From: an uncultured Corynebacterium sp.
GTDB lineage: Bacteria > Actinomycetota > Actinomycetes > Mycobacteriales > Mycobacteriaceae
Reading direction: 5' to 3'
DNA: 64,000 nt
Assembly (NCBI GenBank): GCA_943914465.1
Contig: CALUCD010000001.1
Location: 186,001-250,000 of the forward strand
Shown here: piece by piece, positions 8,492 through 16,769 of the stretch
Layout: every line of letters starts with the position of its first letter
Numbering within the stretch: position 1 is the stretch's first letter
Position numbers and translations under genes: made by a program
The notes under the pieces: model-generated
Database searches by the model: none
Told to the model about the DNA's origin: nothing
What the model saw: the letters and a program-made list of their open reading frames with translations, nothing else

Positions 8492-9655
8492 TTATGAAGC
8501 GGTGTCGTGCCCCACCCGGCGCCAGATCCGCTTGTCACGCGCGACCAGGTTGCGCTGCTCGAGCTCAAGTAGCAAATGCACCGTCAGCCCAGTGCTGAAC
8601 CCGGCCGCTGCTGCAACAGCATCAGCCTCTCGCCCACCTTGACCAGCAGTCGGGAGAGCGTCGTAGACGCGCAGTTCGTTGTGGGACAGCTGCTGCAGCG
8701 GCGTAGGCGCAAAGGTTGATTGCAGCACGGCTTCAGCATCGAAGTCACCAATCTGGCTGAGCAGTTCGTGGATGTGATCGGCGCTGAGCACCATCTGCGC
8801 CTGACCGCGGTAGATTGCCAGATTTGTGCCGAGTGACGCGGCGCCGAGGATAGGGCCAGGAACTGCCATCGCCACACGGTTGAACAACCCGGCCCACTTG
8901 AGGGTATTGAGCGCCCCAGAGCGATAGGCCGCCTCAGTAATGACCGTGCCTTGCGTCAACGCCGCGATGAGCCGATTCCGGGTCAAGAACCGGTGGCGAT
9001 CTGGTGTCACCCCAGGCGGGTACTCAGTAATCACCGCACCACGCTGCGTAACGACGCGGTCAAACAACCCCTCATTACGCCGCGGATACACCACCCCCGC
9101 GCCGCAGGCGGCAACCACGACCGATGGAGCCCCGCCGCCGAGTGCGGTGTCATGAGCAACGGTGTCGACTCCCAGCGCCCCACCGGAGACAATCGTGTAC
9201 TGCTTCGCCGCAAGTCCGGACACGAGATCAGCCGTGGCGTGGTGTCCATATGCGGTCGCCGCCCTGGTGCCGACAATGCCGACAGATTGCGCGAGCAACT
9301 CCGGCAACTCCTGCGCACCTCGTACCCAAAGCGCATGAGGTGGACACGCACCCTGCACCTGTTCAGTCTGGGGCACACCAAAGCTCGCTTGAATGGCTTC
9401 TCCCGGCCAATTCGTCGAATCGGGGGTGAGCAGGGTATATCCATGCTCGTCTGCAGCCTGGAGATCCTGCTCAGGCTGCGCATGCGCGTAACGCCGCTCC
9501 GTTGATGAAAGCAGCGCGCCAACCCAGCTCGCGCGGGTTCGCACACCACGAGCAATCTCGTCCGCATCGCGCCCTGCGCGAAGCAGCGCTTGCAAATGCG
9601 GCGAAGGCCCCTCAATAACCCGGCTCAAATACGCCCAAGAACTCAGCGCACTCAT
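8492..9655 (-). CDS. dprA: DNA-processing protein DprA
   Basis: Rossmann-fold protein that loads RecA on incoming single-stranded DNA in natural transformation. The 387 residues include VGIVGTRAATAYG, IVSGGALGVDTVAHDTAL (nucleotide-like pocket), HRFLTRNRLIAALTQGTVITEA and a winged-helix tail around residues 310-387. The ATG overlaps the comM stop by 4 bases (ATGA), so the two are translationally coupled. The pairing dprA-comM-yraN is common in actinobacteria, although most are not known to be transformable, and the com pilus genes are not in this window. Confidence 0.95.
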   Translation of the reverse strand: MSALSSWAYLSRVIEGPSPHLQALLRAGRDADEIARGVRTRASWVGALLSSTERRYAHAQPEQDLQAADEHGYTLLTPDSTNWPGEAIQASFGVPQTEQVQGACPPHALWVRGAQELPELLAQSVGIVGTRAATAYGHHATADLVSGLAAKQYTIVSGGALGVDTVAHDTALGGGAPSVVVAACGAGVVYPRRNEGLFDRVVTQRGAVITEYPPGVTPDRHRFLTRNRLIAALTQGTVITEAAYRSGALNTLKWAGLFNRVAMAVPGPILGAASLGTNLAIYRGQAQMVLSADHIHELLSQIGDFDAEAVLQSTFAPTPLQQLSHNELRVYDALPTAGQGGREADAVAAAAGFSTGLTVHLLLELEQRNLVARDKRIWRRVGHDTAS

Positions 9656-11193
9656 GCAGCCACCCCCACGCTGTGGACTTTCCGAAGGCTTATTGCCCGC
9701 TCGACGTGATCGATGTGCGGCTGGCTGTCACCATCCAAATCTGCCAACGTCCACGCGAGTTTGAGTACCCGATCAACACCGCGCTGCGTGAGCGCACTGT
9801 TGCGCAGTTTCCACTGCAACAACGCCATGGATGCCTCATCTGGCGGAAAATGCCTGCGGATCACAGTGGAGCTGACTCGCGCATTGATCGTCGCCTCCAC
9901 ACCAGCTTTTAGCCAGCGCGCTGCCGCGCGCTCGCGCGCTTCCGCAACGCGCTGCCCAATCTGCGCCGAGGTTTCGGTGCCTTGCGGACTCACGACCGCC
10001 GCGTTAGTGGAGGTAGCAATGAAAATGTCGAGTCTGTCCCTGAGTGGACCGGACACATTTGCAAGATGTTTCAACCGCGCAGACGCGCTACAAGTGCACT
10101 GTATTGCCTCCTTCCCGCACTGACACGGGTTGGCTGCCATGACGAGCTGGAAGTCCGCGGGATAAGTGACCTCCCTGCGCCCCCGGCGCATCACGACTCG
10201 GGTGGTCTCGAGGGGGATGCGCAGCGAATCGAGGACGTGAGCGGGAATCTCCGACACCTCGTCGAGAAACAGCACCCCGTTATGCGCTTGGCTCACCGCG
10301 CCGGGCAGCGGAACCCCGGCACCACCACCCAGCAACTCCACCTTGGTCAAAGACGGGTGCGGCGCCACAAACGGCCGATGCTGCACAATACGGCCGTTTG
10401 ATACGCCTGCCGCGGAATGCAATGCAGTGGTTTCAATCTGCTCACGCACGCTTAGTTCCGGAAGAATCGTTGGCAGCCGCTCCGCCAGCATCGATTTGCC
10501 GGAACCTGGCGGGCCGACCATCAACACGTGATGGCCACCCGCAGCAGCCACCTCCATCGCCTGGCGCTCAAGCAGCTGCCCCGCGATGTCACGAAAGTCA
10601 GGCGTAGCTGCACCCTGGTCTCTCTCGGCACGCGCAGCGCTCGCTGGCTCAAGCTCTTCTTCCCCATTGAGCCACCGCCACACCTGCGGCAACGAATCAG
10701 CCACCACAATGCTGCCGTCTTGCAAAAGCGCAGCTTCGTGAGCATTCGCACGGGGCACAAGAACCGTATCGACTGCATCTTGGCCAGCCTCGTCACGTGC
10801 CCGCTGAGCTTGGAGCAGCATCGGCAGAATTCCTTCAACTCGTCGAAGTGTGCCATCAAGGGCAAGCTCCCCCATCACCATGGTCCGTGCGAGGCGGGCG
10901 TGCGCCCGCGGGTCAAGGCTTCCGATGACAGCTAGCGCAATAGGCAGATCAAAGTGTGAGCCAGCCTTCGGCAAGTGCGCAGGTGACAACGACACCATGA
11001 TCTTCGTGCGCGGCCACGGCAAGCTGGTATTAGCAAACGCGGTGCGGATCCGATCGCGCGACTCTTTCACCGCGGCATCGCCTAAACCGACAATGTGCAT
11101 CCCCGGCAACCCCGGACCAACGTTGGATTCCACCGTGACCAGGTGCGCACTCACGCCCTCAACGGTCGCTGTTCGCGTACTAGCAAGCGCCAT
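9652..11193 (-). CDS. comM: YifB/ComM-family AAA+ ATPase (Mg-chelatase-like)
   Basis: Hexameric DNA branch-migration helicase family; in competent bacteria ComM extends heteroduplexes during transformation. The 513-residue protein has an N-terminal ChlI-like domain (GLPGMHIVGLGDAAVKESRDR), Walker A GPPGSGKS, Walker B LFLDEVSE and a C-terminal lid domain with CQCGKEAIQCTC cysteines. I chose ATG 11193 (MALASTRTATVEG), where family members start, over the longer frame to 11313 that would overlap yraN heavily. It overlaps the end of yraN by 14 bases and dprA by 4. Confidence 0.94.
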   Translation of the reverse strand: MALASTRTATVEGVSAHLVTVESNVGPGLPGMHIVGLGDAAVKESRDRIRTAFANTSLPWPRTKIMVSLSPAHLPKAGSHFDLPIALAVIGSLDPRAHARLARTMVMGELALDGTLRRVEGILPMLLQAQRARDEAGQDAVDTVLVPRANAHEAALLQDGSIVVADSLPQVWRWLNGEEELEPASAARAERDQGAATPDFRDIAGQLLERQAMEVAAAGGHHVLMVGPPGSGKSMLAERLPTILPELSVREQIETTALHSAAGVSNGRIVQHRPFVAPHPSLTKVELLGGGAGVPLPGAVSQAHNGVLFLDEVSEIPAHVLDSLRIPLETTRVVMRRGRREVTYPADFQLVMAANPCQCGKEAIQCTCSASARLKHLANVSGPLRDRLDIFIATSTNAAVVSPQGTETSAQIGQRVAEARERAAARWLKAGVEATINARVSSTVIRRHFPPDEASMALLQWKLRNSALTQRGVDRVLKLAWTLADLDGDSQPHIDHVERAISLRKVHSVGVAA

Positions 11194-11659
11194 CCTCGAC
11201 CCCTTCAAACCGGTGGGCGAGGAACGCGGTGCCGTTATAGACGAGCTCGACCACATCAAATCGCACGCTGGCGCTGATGCCAGCGGTGTCTTGCCGCAAC
11301 CACTCGGCAGCACAGCGACGCATCGTGGCTAGCTTTTTCGCCGTCACCGCTTCAGCACCACCGAATGCGCTGCCGCGCCGGGTTTTGACTTCCACGAAGA
11401 CCACGGTGCCGTCGATAGACCGCACGATGGCGTCGATTTCACCAGAAGCGCAACGAACCCGGGACCCAACAGTTGTATATCCGTGCTCCTCATACCAACG
11501 AATGGCCGCAGCTTCACCGGATTTTCCTAGCGCATACTGATCCGGTATGCCATCGTGCGCAGGAAGCGTTGCCCACGGCGGTGTGGGATGGCCGGGCAGG
11601 AGCGCTGCGACGGGAGCAGGAGGCGGTGGCGCGGTGAGCGTAGAGCGTCGGTGGGACAT
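11180..11659 (-). CDS. yraN: YraN/UPF0102 endonuclease-like protein
   Basis: Predicted nuclease of the restriction-endonuclease fold with no settled function. Residues about 40-159 hold the family core: LGKSGEAAAIRWYEEHGY, SGEIDAIVRSIDGTVVFVEVKTRRGSAFGGAEAV, where the acidic residues and EVK form the metal site. Residues 1-35 are proline-rich and lack a fold. The start ATG 11659 follows AAAGGA; an upstream start at 11701 lacks that support. It is the first gene of the yraN-comM-dprA set. Confidence 0.9.
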   Translation of the reverse strand: MSHRRSTLTAPPPPAPVAALLPGHPTPPWATLPAHDGIPDQYALGKSGEAAAIRWYEEHGYTTVGSRVRCASGEIDAIVRSIDGTVVFVEVKTRRGSAFGGAEAVTAKKLATMRRCAAEWLRQDTAGISASVRFDVVELVYNGTAFLAHRFEGVEDGAC

Positions 11660-11762
11660 AATTCGTTCCTTTGTGGTCAGTCTGCAAGCGAATGTTGACA
11701 CTCATTTAGACTGCCGGCGGGAACGTTTGGTTCCACACCAAACGAAACCTACTCAGAACGTA

Positions 11763-12071
11763 TTAATGATCAGGGAACGCTATATCTGGTTTGTCCAGCT
11801 CTTCAATGTTCACATCCTTGAACGTGATCACTCGAACGTAGCGGACGAAACGCACCGCGCGGTACATGTCCCATACCCAACAGTCGGACATGCGTACTTC
11901 GTAGTACACGTCTTTGCCCTCAGTGTGCGGAATGAGCTCCACCGCATTGGCGAGGTAAAACCGCCGATCGGTTTCAACAACATAGGAGAACTGGCTGGCA
12001 ACATCCCGGTACTCGCGGTATAAGGAGAGCTCAACTTCAGCCTCGTAGTTATCCAGTTCCTCAGCGCTCAT
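11763..12071 (-). CDS. DUF2469 protein
   Basis: Small acidic protein of 102 residues (MSAEELDNYEAEVELSLYREYRDV, then FSYVVETDRRFYLANAVEL and WDMYRAVRFVRYVRV). It belongs to an actinobacterial family of unknown function that almost always follows rnhB, as here, where the start overlaps the rnhB stop by 4 bases. Coupled translation and constant neighbourhood suggest a role tied to RNase HII or the ribosome-maturation genes nearby, but this is inference only. Confidence 0.9.
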   Translation of the reverse strand: MSAEELDNYEAEVELSLYREYRDVASQFSYVVETDRRFYLANAVELIPHTEGKDVYYEVRMSDCWVWDMYRAVRFVRYVRVITFKDVNIEELDKPDIAFPDH

Positions 12072-12724
12072 TTCCGCGCAACCCCTTTGTAGACAGCATT
12101 GGCCTGACGGACGTTTGCATAACTATAACGGTGTTGAGCACTTGCACCGTGCCGACGCACCGCGTCCAGATGCGCGGCCGTGCTGTAGCCTTTATGCGCC
12201 TCCAGCCCGTAGTGCGGGAAATCTTTTGCCATCTCACAAATCAAGCGGTCGCGGCTGACCTTTGCTAGAACACTCGCGGCGGCAATGCAGCGCGCAGAGT
12301 AGTCCCCGCCAACAACCGGCAACTGCGGAACGGTAAGACCCGGGATCCGAAATCCGTCCATGAGGACGTAGCGCGGCTGAGCGCCTAACAATGCGACCGC
12401 CTGACGGGCCCCGTCGAGGTTGGCAGCTTGCACCCCGCGGCGGTCAATTTCTGCGGCAGAGATATGAACAACAGCATGGGCCACCGAAACCTCCACGATC
12501 GCGTCGAATAGCGAAGCACGATGTTTGGCGCTGAGCTTCTTCGAATCGGTGAGCGTTTCCAGCACTGCGACCGGCTCGGGTGGCAGCACACACGCAGCGA
12601 TGGTCATCGGCCCAAAGCACGCACCCCGGCCCGCCTCATCAACGCCAGCGACTGGGCCGAACCCGGCGTTGCTGAGCGCCACCTCGTAGGTTCGCAAATG
12701 CGGTAACGCGCGGAGGCTGGCCAC
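12068..12724 (-). CDS. rnhB: Ribonuclease HII
   Basis: Cuts RNA-DNA hybrids and removes single ribonucleotides from DNA. The 218 residues show the first catalytic Asp-Glu in VAGVDEAGRGACFGPM, then LTDSKKLSAKHR, YVLMDGFRIPG and ASVLAKVSRDRLI with the YGLEAHKGYSTAAHL segment. Start is GTG 12724, one base after the lepB stop codon, so lepB, rnhB and DUF2469 form a tight unit. Confidence 0.96.
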   Translation of the reverse strand: MASLRALPHLRTYEVALSNAGFGPVAGVDEAGRGACFGPMTIAACVLPPEPVAVLETLTDSKKLSAKHRASLFDAIVEVSVAHAVVHISAAEIDRRGVQAANLDGARQAVALLGAQPRYVLMDGFRIPGLTVPQLPVVGGDYSARCIAAASVLAKVSRDRLICEMAKDFPHYGLEAHKGYSTAAHLDAVRRHGASAQHRYSYANVRQANAVYKGVARK

Positions 12725-12725
12725 G

Positions 12726-13571
12726 CTATTGCTGGATGTCTGGATCAGCCACCAGGCCGAAGTGATTCAGCGGAAATACCACAGCCTGGACCTTGCCCCG
12801 CAGATTCTCTTCAGGAATTGTGCCTTGGAACTGGTCTCCCAGGTGGAAACGGGAGTCCATCGAATTCGTGCGGTTGTCGCCCATCATGAAGTAGTTCCCC
12901 TCGGGCACTTCGATCGGGCCGAAGTAAGGTCCACCGCAGGCTTGAGAACCGCCAGATTCATCCACTGGATACATCGGCGGCTCCAGCGTGTATGACTGGT
13001 CAATCGGTTCCCCGTCTACCATGACGGCTGGATCGCCCTCCTGGCACGATACGGTTTGGCCACCGGTTGCAACGATGCGTTTGACCAACGTGTTCTCATC
13101 TTTGGGAACGAGACCGACCCATGAGCCAAGCTCCTGCATACCCCGCACGAACGGGTTGGAGGAACGGTTCGTAGCGAAATGCGCGTTCCACGAATCAGTG
13201 CCTTTGAAGACGACAACATCCCCAGGCTCCGGGTCAGAGAAGTAATAGCTCACCTTCTCCACCAGGATCCGATCCCCAGTGCCGTTGAGGCCGTGCAGGG
13301 TCGGCTCCATTGATGAGGACGGAATCAGATACAACCGGCCGACAAACGTTTGAATTACAAACAAAATCGCCAGGGTCAGAACAATGACCACAGGTATCTC
13401 GATGTACCAGGGAGTCTCGCGGTCTTGCGCGTCTTGGGCCTTCGCGGCACCCTGGGGGGCTGATGCCGCTGCAGCGCCCGATGTCGGCGCAGCCGGAACT
13501 GCCGTGGGCATCTCGCTCGTGGAGGGTGAAGTTTCGGGGCGTTCTCCAGCGGTTTCGTTGGGGTTGGTCAC
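12726..13571 (-). CDS. lepB: Signal peptidase I
   Basis: Membrane serine protease that removes signal peptides from Sec and Tat substrates. An Ala/Pro-rich cytoplasmic N-terminus (about 50 residues) is followed by a transmembrane segment (IPVVIVLTLAILFVIQTFV). The catalytic serine is in LIPSSSMEPTLHG and the catalytic lysine in LVKRIVATGGQTV; GDNRTNSMDSR is box E. I favour GTG 13571 because TAGAGT lies 7 bases upstream (leaderless); GTG 13580 is the alternative. It lies between rplS and rnhB, the usual actinobacterial order. Confidence 0.93.
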   Translation of the reverse strand: MTNPNETAGERPETSPSTSEMPTAVPAAPTSGAAAASAPQGAAKAQDAQDRETPWYIEIPVVIVLTLAILFVIQTFVGRLYLIPSSSMEPTLHGLNGTGDRILVEKVSYYFSDPEPGDVVVFKGTDSWNAHFATNRSSNPFVRGMQELGSWVGLVPKDENTLVKRIVATGGQTVSCQEGDPAVMVDGEPIDQSYTLEPPMYPVDESGGSQACGGPYFGPIEVPEGNYFMMGDNRTNSMDSRFHLGDQFQGTIPEENLRGKVQAVVFPLNHFGLVADPDIQQ

Positions 13572-13578
13572 GCGAAAC

Positions 13579-13584
13579 ACTCTA
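13579..13584 (-). promoter_or_regulatory. Candidate -10 box of a leaderless lepB transcript
   Basis: On the minus strand, TAGAGT is followed by 7 bases and then GTG at 13571. A TTTTGG about 17 bases upstream is a weak -35. The 68-base gap to rplS leaves room for an independent promoter. Confidence 0.45.
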
Positions 13585-13639
13585 ACACTTCAACCACGCG
13601 CCAAAATAATAAGCTTCAGCCACCATACGAGGCTGATGC

Positions 13640-13987
13640 CTAGCGACGCTCCTTGATACGGGCAGCCTTACCGCGCAGATCACGCATGTAGTACAGCTTC
13701 GCGCGGCGAACTTTACCTTTGCGCACGACCTCGATCTTTTCGATGTTCGGGGAGTGCACCGGGAATGTGCGCTCGACGCCGATGCCGAAGGAAATCTTAC
13801 GCACCGTGAACGTCTCGCGAATTCCGCCGCCTTGACGGCGCAGCACGAAACCGGTGAATACCTGCGTACGAGTCACGTTGCCCTCAATAACCTTCACGTG
13901 CACGTCAAGGGTGTCACCAGGACGGAAGTCGGGGATGTCATCGCGCAGCTGGCCTGCATCTACAAGATCAATAACGCCGTTGCTCAT
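13640..13987 (-). CDS. rplS: 50S ribosomal protein L19
   Basis: Large-subunit protein at the 30S interface. The 115 residues match the family throughout: FRPGDTLDVHVKVIEGN, TQVFTGFVLRRQGGGIRETFTVRKIS, VGVERTFPVHSPNIEKIEVVRKG and KLYYMRDLRGKAARIKER (shown in parts). ATG 13987 follows AAAGGA. It is 127 bases downstream of trmD, so it may have its own promoter. Confidence 0.97.
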   Translation of the reverse strand: MSNGVIDLVDAGQLRDDIPDFRPGDTLDVHVKVIEGNVTRTQVFTGFVLRRQGGGIRETFTVRKISFGIGVERTFPVHSPNIEKIEVVRKGKVRRAKLYYMRDLRGKAARIKERR

Positions 13988-14114
13988 AACCGCAATCCTT
14001 TACTTTTACGGACAGAGGACCCTAGCGGCGACTCCTGATCCCAGGGCGCTCGACTGGTTCGTGTCGTGTGCAATAACCTCCGAGATTCTACTGAGCCCCC
14101 GGTCAGATACCAAA

Positions 14115-15302
14115 TCACACGATCTGGGTCGAGCCGTACCAATCAATACCTGGCGGCAGCGCTTTGACCACCGCTTGGGTCGCCGCACCCGGCTCGAGCG
14201 TCGTGCGCCCACGAACCGTTAACTTCTGCACCGGCGCGGAAGCAGGCCTGCCCTCCCTGCGATGAACCTCCTGCTCCAGCATGGACGGCTCAAAGCAAGC
14301 GACCCCCTCGCGCTGCTCAAGGTCGATACTGCCCACTCGGTAGCCTGCCTTTTTAAGCATTTTTCGCAGTCGCTTGCCCCCATCGTTCATCAACGGCGGC
14401 AACGCACCGGTGTCATCTAACACGTCGAGTTTCGTGACCACGTCACGGCCATAGAGCGTGAAGCGGTCTTCATCATCAAGCGCATCGACCGCCTCGGCCC
14501 GGGCAATGAGGTCAGGTCGACGAGCCTGCGTGCGCCTGAGCGCCTCATCGCGCCGGTAACGCGCGACCTTGCCATGGTCACCAGACACCAGCACACTCGG
14601 AGCCTCAATCCCCCGCCAAACGCGTGGCTTGGTGTAGCTCGACCCCTCGAGCAGCCCGTCTGAGAAACTGTCGTGCTCATGGGATTCGGTATTGCCCAAC
14701 ACACCGGGAATAAGACGCGTGACCGCTTCAGCGATTACCAACACAGCTGCTTCACCCCCGATGAGCACATAATCTCCGATGGAAATTTCTCGCACCCGGT
14801 AACGCCGTGCCGCATCGATGAACACACGTTGATCGATGCCTTCATACCGCCCGCACGCGAAAACCAAATGCGGTTCATTCGACCAGGCGCGAGCATGGTC
14901 CTGGGTGAATGGCACTCCGGCAGGTGTTGGCACAATGAGCAACGGCATGTCCGGGTCCTCGCCGTCACACATATCCGCGGTGGAATATCGCCGTGGGGAA
15001 ACCTTCTGCACATCGTCGTGGCGGGCGCGGTCATTGCGGTGCGCTTGCGCGGTAGTCAGCCGCTCACCACACTTCCCCTCAACCACGCCATCTAACGCTG
15101 GACCCCATACCTCCGGTTTCATCACCATGCCAGGGCCTCCGCCAAGGGGCGGACCGTCGACGGATTTGTGCCTACCGGTCGCCCACTGACGCAGGTCATG
15201 TACCCCCACCTCAAGCAGCCCCTGCTCAATCGCTTTCCCCAACAACGCGTGGCGCAGCGGCTCGAGGTACTCGGGAAAGATAGTGATGACATCAAGCCTC
15301 AT
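14115..15302 (-). CDS. trmD: tRNA (guanine-37-N1)-methyltransferase TrmD with C-terminal extension
   Basis: Methylates G37 next to the anticodon to prevent frameshifting. Residues 1-270 hold the SPOUT knot: MRLDVITIFPEYL, PPLGGGPGMVMKPE, LVFACGRYEGIDQRV, ISIGDYVLIGGEAA. Residues about 80-118 are an insert (RNDRARHDDVQKVSPRR) absent from the E. coli enzyme. Residues 270-395 are a further domain-sized extension (GYRVGSIDLEQREGVACF) that I do not recognise; total length 395 against a usual 230-280. It overlaps rimM by 4 bases. The reading frame is open throughout, so I see no frameshift or fusion to a known gene. Confidence 0.93.
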   Translation of the reverse strand: MRLDVITIFPEYLEPLRHALLGKAIEQGLLEVGVHDLRQWATGRHKSVDGPPLGGGPGMVMKPEVWGPALDGVVEGKCGERLTTAQAHRNDRARHDDVQKVSPRRYSTADMCDGEDPDMPLLIVPTPAGVPFTQDHARAWSNEPHLVFACGRYEGIDQRVFIDAARRYRVREISIGDYVLIGGEAAVLVIAEAVTRLIPGVLGNTESHEHDSFSDGLLEGSSYTKPRVWRGIEAPSVLVSGDHGKVARYRRDEALRRTQARRPDLIARAEAVDALDDEDRFTLYGRDVVTKLDVLDDTGALPPLMNDGGKRLRKMLKKAGYRVGSIDLEQREGVACFEPSMLEQEVHRREGRPASAPVQKLTVRGRTTLEPGAATQAVVKALPPGIDWYGSTQIV

Positions 15303-15799
15303 AGCTCGAGCAGACCCTCCGGCGGGGTAATCACAAGAAAACCGTCCGCGAGATTGACCTCAGGGACGATCTCCATGACAAACGGCACGAGTACCTCACG
15401 CTCCCCGTAAGCAACCTCGAGGATCTTCCGGTTGGGTGTATCCAGCACCCCGGTCACCTCCCCAATGCGGGCGCCATCCTGGAGCACCTGCAGACCAATG
15501 AGCTCGTGATCGTAGTACTCATCCGAATTCTCATCTCGCGCAAGGGGCGCAGCGAAGAACTGCATACCGCGGAGGCTATCGGCTGCGGTGCGATCAGGTA
15601 TTTCCTCGAAACTCACTAGCAAGCGCTGTTGATGGGGGCGCACGGTCTTGATCGTCAGCTCGGTGTCCTTGCCTGCCTGTTTGCCGTGCAACACTTCGCC
15701 GACTGCAAACCGAAGATCGGGCTCGTCGGTGGTGACTTCAACAGTGACTTCGCCTTTAATTCCATGCGACTTCACCACCCGGCCGATGAGTAATTGCAT
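15299..15799 (-). CDS. rimM: Ribosome maturation factor RimM
   Basis: Helps assemble the 30S head by binding S19. The 166-residue protein has the N-terminal RimM barrel (LLIGRVVKSHGIKGEVTVE) and the PRC barrel from about residue 95 (EYYDHELIGLQVLQDGARIG). I start it at ATG 15799 (MQLLIGRV), as in the family, rather than at 15823. It overlaps trmD by 4 bases and lies 71 bases after rpsP, separated from it by a hairpin. Confidence 0.94.
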   Translation of the reverse strand: MQLLIGRVVKSHGIKGEVTVEVTTDEPDLRFAVGEVLHGKQAGKDTELTIKTVRPHQQRLLVSFEEIPDRTAADSLRGMQFFAAPLARDENSDEYYDHELIGLQVLQDGARIGEVTGVLDTPNRKILEVAYGEREVLVPFVMEIVPEVNLADGFLVITPPEGLLEL

Positions 15800-15829
15800 G
15801 CGGGCAAGGCTACCAGCGCCCAAAAGCGA

Positions 15830-15857
15830 AAGTGCCCAGCGAAACCGCCGGGCACTT
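15830..15857 (-). terminator. Terminator or attenuator between rpsP and rimM
   Basis: Arms AAGTGCCC and GGGCACTT pair over 8 bp. Inside, GCG and CGC pair across a 4-base loop after one mismatch. On the minus strand a TTTCGCTTTT stretch follows. It starts 14 bases past the rpsP stop and would cut rimM-trmD expression relative to the ribosomal protein. Confidence 0.6.
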
Positions 15858-15870
15858 GGGGCACGAAACG

Positions 15871-16440
15871 CTAGCTGTCGTCAGACTTTGCGTCAGCGTC
15901 GTCTTCGGCAACCGCTTCTGCCTCAGCCTGCTCTTCAGCAGCCTCAGCGTCGGTTGAAGCTGCATCACTGGATTCTGCAGCATCAGCCTCAGCAGCCTCT
16001 GCGGCGGCTGCAGCTTCAGCCTCTGCAGCAGCTTTCGCCTCAGCATCTTCCTTGGCCTTCCGGCGCTTCTCGGTAATTGCCTCAGCAGTTGGGCCATTGT
16101 TGGCCTCTTCCAGCGCCTGGTTGAACAGGTCAAGCTTCGACGGCTTCTCCTCAGCCACCTGGAGCGTGCCCTCAGCACCGTCGATGCCCTTGTGCTTCTG
16201 CCAATCGCCGGTTACCTTCAGCAAGGCAAGCACCGGCTCGGTTGGCTGCGCGCCGACACCCAGCCAGTACTGAGCGCGCTCCGAGTCAATACGGATCAGC
16301 GACGGTTCTTCCTTCGGATGGTAGATACCGATATTTTCAATGACGCGACCATCGCGGCGCGTGCGCGCATCAGCGATAACAACGCGATACTGCGGAGTCC
16401 GGATTTTACCCATCCGCTGCAGCTTGATCTTTACAGCCAT
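15871..16440 (-). CDS. rpsP: 30S ribosomal protein S16 with long Ala/Glu-rich tail
   Basis: Small-subunit protein needed for 30S assembly. Residues 1-90 are the S16 fold (MAVKIKLQRMGKIRTPQYRV, DARTRRDGRVIENIGIYHP, RIDSERAQYWLGVGAQPT). Residues about 115-189 are a charged and alanine-rich tail (AKAAAEAEAAAAAEAAEAD) ending in acidic residues; total 189 against about 80-90 in E. coli. I start it at ATG 16440, the conserved MAVKIK start, not at 16491. It heads rpsP-rimM-trmD. Confidence 0.96.
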   Translation of the reverse strand: MAVKIKLQRMGKIRTPQYRVVIADARTRRDGRVIENIGIYHPKEEPSLIRIDSERAQYWLGVGAQPTEPVLALLKVTGDWQKHKGIDGAEGTLQVAEEKPSKLDLFNQALEEANNGPTAEAITEKRRKAKEDAEAKAAAEAEAAAAAEAAEADAAESSDAASTDAEAAEEQAEAEAVAEDDADAKSDDS

Positions 16441-16769
16441 GCTTTCATTCCTTACGGTCACCGGGCAGTGCGGACACTCGTTGCGGATCAACGAGCCGGT
16501 TCAACCCTTCGAGTTTTCCCTGCGTGTGACTGGCCAGCCGATACCGCGAATACATAACGCGGGTCGAATCCGACTCGGACGCAGTACGCCATCCACTTCA
16601 ACCACCCCGGCATGTGCTGGTGTTCAACCTCACACCGTGCGGGTGGGCGGATAACCTGCTCAACGTTACCTTGGCACTGCCTCCGCTCCAAACTGTCAAC
16701 CTCCTGCCTCATTGCCGTAACCCGTCATAGTGATTGGCGACGTATGACCGCTGGGGTATTCTCACGCCC
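16441..16769. other. Divergent intergenic region between rpsP and an acyltransferase gene
   Basis: This 329-base gap must hold the rpsP promoter and 5' leader (minus strand) and the acyltransferase promoter (plus strand, 16734-16762). On the minus strand a short frame from 16603 to 16488 (begins MPGWLKWMAYCVRVGFDP, ends RRVEPAR) has mildly gene-like codon use but no ribosome site. I do not call it a gene. No clear rpsP -10/-35 pair was found. Confidence 0.5.
16734..16762 (+). promoter_or_regulatory. Promoter of the acyltransferase gene (leaderless)
   Basis: TTGGCG (16734-16739) and TATTCT (16757-16762) are separated by exactly 17 bases. The expected start of transcription falls at the ATG at 16770, which has no Shine-Dalgarno sequence. 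This is the clearest sigma-A-type promoter I see in the window. Confidence 0.75.

Noticed and set aside
9652..11193. comM and dprA as evidence that the organism is naturally transformable
   Set aside because: Both genes are widespread in non-competent bacteria, and no competence pilus or ComEC gene is in the window.
16488..16603. Possible small protein upstream of rpsP (MPGWLKWMAYCVRV...)
   Set aside because: Codon use is mildly gene-like, but there is no ribosome site or leaderless box and the region must also hold the rpsP promoter. It would need homologs with the same frame to be accepted.
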